DNA of 64,000 nt from Mesocentrotus franciscanus (lineage: Eukaryota; Echinodermata; Echinoidea; Camarodonta; Strongylocentrotidae). How positions within the stretch are numbered: position 1 is the first letter of the stretch; every line of letters starts with the position of its first letter. The position numbers and the translations under genes are program-made. The stretch is from positions 1,745,323 to 1,809,322 of the forward strand of contig CP137675.1 in NCBI GenBank assembly GCA_037976565.1. Direction: 5' to 3'. Below, one piece after another: positions 59,275 to 64,000 of the stretch. The notes under the pieces were generated by a model. The model was not told the origin of the DNA. It searched no databases and saw nothing but the letters and a program-made list of their open reading frames with translations.

Positions 59275-62200
59275 TTAAGCTTCTACCAACCTTGAATTAT
59301 AGTAGGCAAGCTTTCGTCCACTCCTGTGAACTTTTTCTGTGAACAATTTCTTGCCGTCTGCTGCCTCGAGATCAGTGGAGCGAAGATAGGTGACAGTGAA
59401 TAGCCAGAGTCCATGTTCACTGTATAGGGACTTATTTTATCAATATGGCATGATATGAGCCGAGGACTGAGGGCTCTTTTGTGCTCTTTTAAAAGAGCCA
59501 AAAGGAAGGGATGAGTAGGCTATCATATATTACATATCAGATGAAAAAGGGGCAAAATGAGCAATTTAAGCTAAAGAGGGGAACTAAATTTACATCAGGC
59601 AAATGACGAATATGTGCACGGGGCCTAATGTTCTGTAATTTGCCCGACGTTGCTTTTGTAATTGTAATTTATTTTACTTGTTATTACAGCTTAAATTAAA
59701 TCATAAGACTTTTTATACATTGTATTTGATTATTTGGTCAGCCGCATATAAGAACCACCTCCTTTCTGGCTGCTACCAGCCTAAGCAATTTCCCTTTTGT
59801 TTTTAACGATTTTTATTCATGTTTGTAAATTGATTCTGTGTTTTTCTGTGTTTATCTATGTTAGTAATTGTAATTGTGTGATACTTTGTATACTGCTTTC
59901 CTTTTACCCTGTATGTTTCTTTTATTGCTTGGCTAAATAAATTGAATTGACATGCCATGTATAAAAATGGCATCGTACAAAAAGTGAACGTAAAATGATC
60001 ATTGAAACATTGCAATAGATTATTTTGAGCCAACTCATTTTACATGCTTCAACTAGTTCAGTTGATCTCGCGATGGAAATAACGCCTCTAGTCAGTGGCG
60101 TACCTGGCATACCTCACCAGGGGGTGTTAGGGTGTGGAAGGCGGTGAAGGGGGACTAGGGGTTGTCCCAATAACACAGTAGGTATCTTGTCGATATTAAT
60201 ATTTGCGATCGGGCGACTTCATATCTTTGGTCTATTTTGATTTAAAAGAAAAAAATTATCATTTAAAAAAAAGTTAAATGTATTGAATTTTGACAAAATC
60301 AGTGGTTAACTTATAACTGGTAATGACAATGTTTCTATTAACGTACTTCTATTATTCCTCTTTGAAGAAGCTATTGACATATTATGTTCCCAATTCTGCA
60401 TATTTGGAGATGTAAAAAAGTGTATTTGACATTGAATTGAATTGTATTGATATTCATTTGTTTCATTTCCACATGCACAATTAAAACTAATGAATATTCA
60501 GAATATGCATCTATTCACTCAATAAAAATAAATGTAGTAAAGTGAGACAAAAATGTAACAGTAAAATTATATATCACTAGATATAGGAGAAATCACGCAC
60601 TGGGAGGGTACATACATACAAAACCAGTCAGTACAAGACTAGGACAGCAGTTGGGATGGGCAGACAGCAATCACTTACGTCGGGCTTCAGCTTCAAACAC
60701 CTTACATCAGACCCGGGGAACGTTTTTCAAAGTGGGGGGTCTAACGTATTTACGATCAGGTAGAGCGTAGCGAGCGAAGCGAGCGGAGTGTAAATTGGCA
60801 TGGGGTCCAGGGGGCGGAGCCCCCGGAAATTCAGGGGTTTTAGCAGGCCAGGGGCGGCAGAGTGTCATTCAAATTGGGGGGAGCACCAACAATAAAGGGC
60901 GCTTTCCGGGAAAAAGGGGCACCTATAAAGGGAAACCTCAAAGCGAAAATATACAACTTTTTAGACATTGGTATTTACCCCTACATTGTGAATACATTAT
61001 CAGGGATGATTTCAATGTTTGTTTCTCTCTCTACATGGTCCAAGATACTGTTTAAGCATCATACATGTACATAACAGTTGGTTGTGATGGTTAGAATATT
61101 TATTTGCGAGCGAACTATCCGAGATTTGTGAGGTCGCAGTGGAAAAAATTACATCTTATAAAGAGGAAAAACAATCCTGATGGGGTTTTAAGCACAATCT
61201 AATCATGAAAGACTGAAAAGATCTTTAATAAGAAACATATTTATATCAATTTTAAGTACGAGCGAGCGCAGCGAGCCAGATTTGGGTGAAATTAAAGGAA
61301 AAATTGCTCTTAATCGCTTTAAATTAGGAGCACTTTTTATGGGGAAAGGAAGAGGGGGCACATATCCAAAGGGAAAAGGACACTTACTAGAAAAGAAAAA
61401 GAGCACATGTCAAAGTAAAAAGGGGAATTACCAGAGGTGAAAATGGGGCACTCCTCACACTTAATAAGGGGCACTTATGATAACGGAAAAAAGTGCAATT
61501 ATCAGAAGGAAAATGGTACTAATTAGAAAGGAAAAGTTCAAGTTCAAGTTCATTTTATTCAAAACCACACAGAACATGATATAATCTTTTACAACAAAAA
61601 TGACTGGTAATAGTACATTAATCAATTTGATTACATCAAGGGGCACGTGTCAAAATAAAAGGGGCAACTATCAGCGATGAAAAGGGGCACTTATTACAGA
61701 GTTAAAGGGGGTACCTCTCAAATATGAATAAGGGCACTCATCGGAGATTTCTTTAAAAGGGGCACTCAATAGAAAAAAAAACAAATCTCACGCACAAATT
61801 ATGCAAAAGCGGTGAGTAATTGCGTCCCGCAGGACACAACAAAAATTCCCAGGTTAGTTTATCTGTAAAGCGCTTAGAGACATCGTAGATGTATTAAGCG
61901 CCATACAAAAGCGGAATATTATTATTATTTCCGGAAGCTGGAGATGAATTGTTTTCGCATCGTACACTGATTATAATTTTAATGATTTACACATCTATCC
62001 AATCTGTCCATATAGTGTAACAGTAACGACTCATCTGTGACACTAAAACAATGTGCATGAGACTGATTTTGTTCGGTATAATTTGCGTATAATTATGCGC
62101 AGATTGAAAAAGAAAATTTTTGACTGACAGTTCGTCTTTTATGCCACTGTACAACTGAATGGAGTGTTCTTACCCAGATTCTGACGAGAAATGTGTGTAA

Positions 62201-62412
62201 TTTTCTGAACGAGTTAGGCTTTTAAGGACTGATTTTATGAATCCGCAAACTGCCGAACTCGGAAGCTTTGCCGACATGCTTGACGATGCCTTCGTGTTTT
62301 TACTTCTCGCATTTGCTATTTTTTCGCGCTTTAATGTGGTGCCGCATTTTGCAGGAAAGTTTTTTGCCGGGGCCTTGCCCTTGGTTGGTTTCTTCCTATT
62401 TTTCTTTAACAT
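59275..62412 (-). CDS. Candidate two-exon gene, small basic protein of unknown function
   Basis: Exon 1 (62412-62174) begins with an ATG that has A at -3 and ends at a good donor (TCTGG, then GTAAGA) in phase 2. The ACAG acceptor before 59419 joins exon 2 (59419-59275) in the same phase, and the frame runs to TAA, giving 127 aa. The N-terminal 50 residues are very basic (KKNRKKPTKGKAPAKNF). The middle has GFIKSVLKSLTRSENYTHF. Exon 2 gives LWLFTVTYLRSTDLEAADG and ends YYNSRLVEA. No signal peptide or membrane segment; the composition suggests a nuclear or nucleic-acid-binding protein, which is inference. I do not recognise the family. Exon 2 is open in a second frame (from the ATG at 59414) with a possible donor at 59290, so it could belong to another transcript instead. 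Confidence 0.45.
59640..59955 (+). mobile_element. LINE 3' UTR relic ending AAATAAATTGAATTGA
   Basis: T-rich 3' UTR-like sequence with CTTTCTGGCTGCTACCAGCC and GCTTGGCTAAATAAATTGAA at the end, the layout of a LINE 3' terminus. It lies in the intron of the candidate gene at 62412-59275. Confidence 0.5.
60730..61790. repeat. Degenerate GGGGCAC tandem repeat region
   Basis: From about 60880 to 61770 the motif AAAGGGGCAC(T) recurs at irregular intervals of roughly 25-40 bp (for example 60915, 61340, 61440, 61465, 61640, 61685, 61755), separated by AAAGGAAA or TATCAGAG-type spacers. The 5' edge carries AGCGAGCGAAGCGAGCGGAG and GGGGGCGGAGCCCCCGGAAA. The latter recurs inverted at 59162-59190. A LINE-like tail in reverse (TTCAAGTTCAAGTTCATTTT, about 61535-61560) interrupts it. 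Confidence 0.55.
61846..61932 (+). mobile_element. SINE/LINE conserved tail ending (ATT)n
   Basis: TCTGTAAAGCGCTTAGAGAC and ATTAAGCGCCATACAAAAG followed by ATTATTATT form the widespread 3' tail found on many invertebrate SINE/LINE elements. Only the tail is present. Confidence 0.65.
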
Positions 62413-62815
62413 ACTTTTTCAAAAAGAGGTGGCTCCCCGAACCCCGCCGTAGCGCGGGCCCTGCACGTTGTGTAACGGCATGATGATTTTGACAGATGGA
62501 CCTGAAGCTAACCGAGTCCTGACATACTTTTCAACGTTGTAACTTGAACGCCCTTGTGTAGAGCGATCATCGGCATTTATAGGCCTAAAACACGAATTAG
62601 CTAGGGCTAGTTCTGACCTGAAAACGACCCAAATCTCGGAGCATGGCTATAGCTGAACCGCGGGGCCTTGGCCTATATACAGATAAGTGAGTGCCCTGGG
62701 TCCACTTCTAACTCGTGTTTTTAGCCCTTCTTTCTTCCCTAGCTTTCCTTTTCCTTTCCTTTCCCTTTTTTGCTTGCTTGTACAGGGGGCAGACTGCCCC
62801 CTGCCCCCCCCCCCC

Positions 62816-63157
62816 CAGTGGCGGATACAGGGGGCCCACTCCCATAGGAAAAAAACAGGTAAAAACACCCTTTTGAAAAAAAAGAAGATGGGCCCCTCCT
62901 GGCGCCCAAGGGGTGGCGGTGAAAAAAATCACCCTTCCCGAAGGAAAATTTTCGGGTGCCAAAAAAAAATTTGTGGTCACTACCCCTGGCGCCCAAGGGG
63001 GGGCAGTGGAAAACAAAAAAATTTCGGGTGCCAATTTTTTTTTGCTCACTACCTACCCCCACTGAGCGAAAAATCGACCGGCACGATTTTCAAATTTTCG
63101 CACGAAGGGGGCCCCTTTTTAGGCCCCCTCCCTTGCCGCCGGCTGGATCCGCCCCTG
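62816..63157. mobile_element. GGCGGATCCAG hAT-like element, inverted copy
   Basis: Ends CAGTGGCGGATACAG and CTGGATCCGCCCCTG. The interior matches the reverse complement of 20104-20489 (GCACCCGAAAA blocks, CACTGAGCGAAAAATCGACC, CTCCCTTGCCGCCGGCTGGA). It is flanked by runs of C on both sides, which may be a target-site duplication in a C tract. Confidence 0.88.
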
Positions 63158-63219
63158 CCCCCCCCCCCGTAGGTACGTTACTGCCTCTAGTACAACATGG
63201 ATTTAATATTATCTTTTAG

Positions 63220-63377
63220 GTTTGAAATAGAAATGGCATCAAAGCTCATCATTGCTGCGTTTCTTCTGGTCGTTGTTGTATGCGCAACCAATGCCAACAC
63301 CGAAGGCAGCAATGAACGAGACAGCATGACCTTTCCCCTTGATACGTCGATCGACGTTGAGGAGGAACGAACGACAC
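63220..63377 (+). CDS. Secreted peptide precursor, signal-peptide exon (partial)
   Basis: An ATCTTTTAG acceptor precedes this exon. The ATG at 63233 opens a classic signal peptide (KLIIAAFLLVVVVCATNAN), with likely cleavage after the alanine/asparagine stretch. An acidic propeptide-like segment follows (FPLDTSIDVEEERTTR). The exon ends in phase 1 at ACGACAC, then GTAAGC, a good donor. The next exon was not found and is probably beyond the window. Short signal exons with acidic pro-regions occur in antimicrobial peptide, neuropeptide and other small secreted precursors, so the mature product cannot be named. An upstream in-frame ATG (63197) lies before the acceptor and is less likely. Confidence 0.6.
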
Positions 63378-63639
63378 GTAAGCATTCCATTGAATAATTT
63401 GGGTTCCATGTGCCTGATTTGTATGCTATTGTATTACAAGACATTTATTTGCAAGACAATGGCATATGCCACATACTTTATTTATTTAATTGGAATTTGG
63501 AATTTGAATTCAGATTGATTTGGAGAATTCTATTGTTGCTTTTACTGCTTACCGATTCAGTTTGTTTTGATGCTTTTCCATTGTATTACTCCCAAATCCG
63601 GATTCTCACTTGGTAGTACGTTCGATGCGTGGATTGTTT

Positions 63640-64000
63640 AACTAATGCCTGGATTACATTTGGCCTACGATTAGTCTACGGAGCCCGTATCCTGCCCGTA
63701 TCCCCTTTTCCGTGCGGCCTCCGTACGGAGGCAGGAGGCTGCCGTGAGATTTTCGTACGAATTCACGGGCTCCACGGCCTCTACGATTTTTTATCGTGAG
63801 AAGTTAAACAAATTTGAAAAATCGTAAGCCCGTAGTCCGTAAACATGTCGTAGGTGTCATTGCACAATCCCCGCACGGGCATCGCTCGGAGGACTCGCGC
63901 TGATCGTGCAGCAAAATCGTGCAGCAAAACCAAAAAAAAAACGCTTAAAAACGGCACGGCGGCTGCACGGTCACCGCGCCTTCTCCGCGCGACCTTTGCA
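63640..64000. repeat. CpG-rich repeat-like sequence at window end
   Basis: Dense CG dinucleotides, several CCGTA/TACGG words and a perfect 14-bp palindrome CCTCCGTACGGAGG (63718-63731). GATCGTGCAGCAAAATCGTG shows a short duplication. Contrast with the AT-rich surroundings suggests a dispersed repeat cut by the window edge, or an intronic CpG-rich block. Confidence 0.4.

Noticed and set aside
59291..59414. First exon of the SLC16-like transporter (frame starting MDSGYSL)
   Set aside because: Its phase-1 donor would force an acceptor inside the conserved TM1 of the next exon; the ATG at 57594 gives a normal start.
1..64000. CRISPR array, phage, operon or bacterial defence system
   Set aside because: Regular repeats here have no unique spacers of fixed length, genes have introns, and no prokaryotic gene family was seen.

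Overview
The window is animal nuclear DNA, AT-rich, with long introns, many microsatellites and many small transposons. The four best genes are split by introns with matching phases. The repeat content (hAT-like ends, tRNA-derived SINEs, TGTTTCA-ended MITEs) suggests a marine deuterostome, most likely a sea urchin. The species is inferred, not shown by the sequence.

Layout. 1-4899 is an intron and 4900-6501 the last coding exon of a chondroitin sulfate synthase (CHSY1/3 type, + strand). 6502-20848 is non-coding and repeat-rich, including an array of five head-to-tail copies of an 81-bp inverted-repeat element. 20897-24117 (+) is a three-exon HNK-1/CHST-type carbohydrate sulfotransferase. 24118-30830 is intergenic with several inverted-repeat elements. 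44591-30848 (-) is a complete EFL1 gene (elongation factor-like GTPase 1, ribosome maturation), which I resolved into 19 coding exons, about 1167 aa, including one GC-AG intron. 44592-51030 holds a GC-rich inverted-repeat element, LINE relics and SINEs. 57594-51031 (-) is a four-exon SLC16/monocarboxylate-transporter-like gene, interrupted by a 500-bp assembly gap inside an (ACT)n array. 62412-59275 (-) is a candidate two-exon gene for a small basic protein I do not recognise. 63220-63377 (+) is the signal-peptide exon of a secreted peptide gene that runs off the window.

Function. The synthase and the sulfotransferase lie about 14 kb apart on the same strand, and both families act on glycosaminoglycans in the Golgi. 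The synthase builds the chondroitin chain; the other enzyme sulfates galactose/GalNAc-type acceptors. EFL1 works with SBDS to release eIF6 from pre-60S ribosomes and is unrelated to that pathway. I see no operon, CRISPR, phage or other microbial system. The unusual material is in the repeats and in a few EFL1 splice features.
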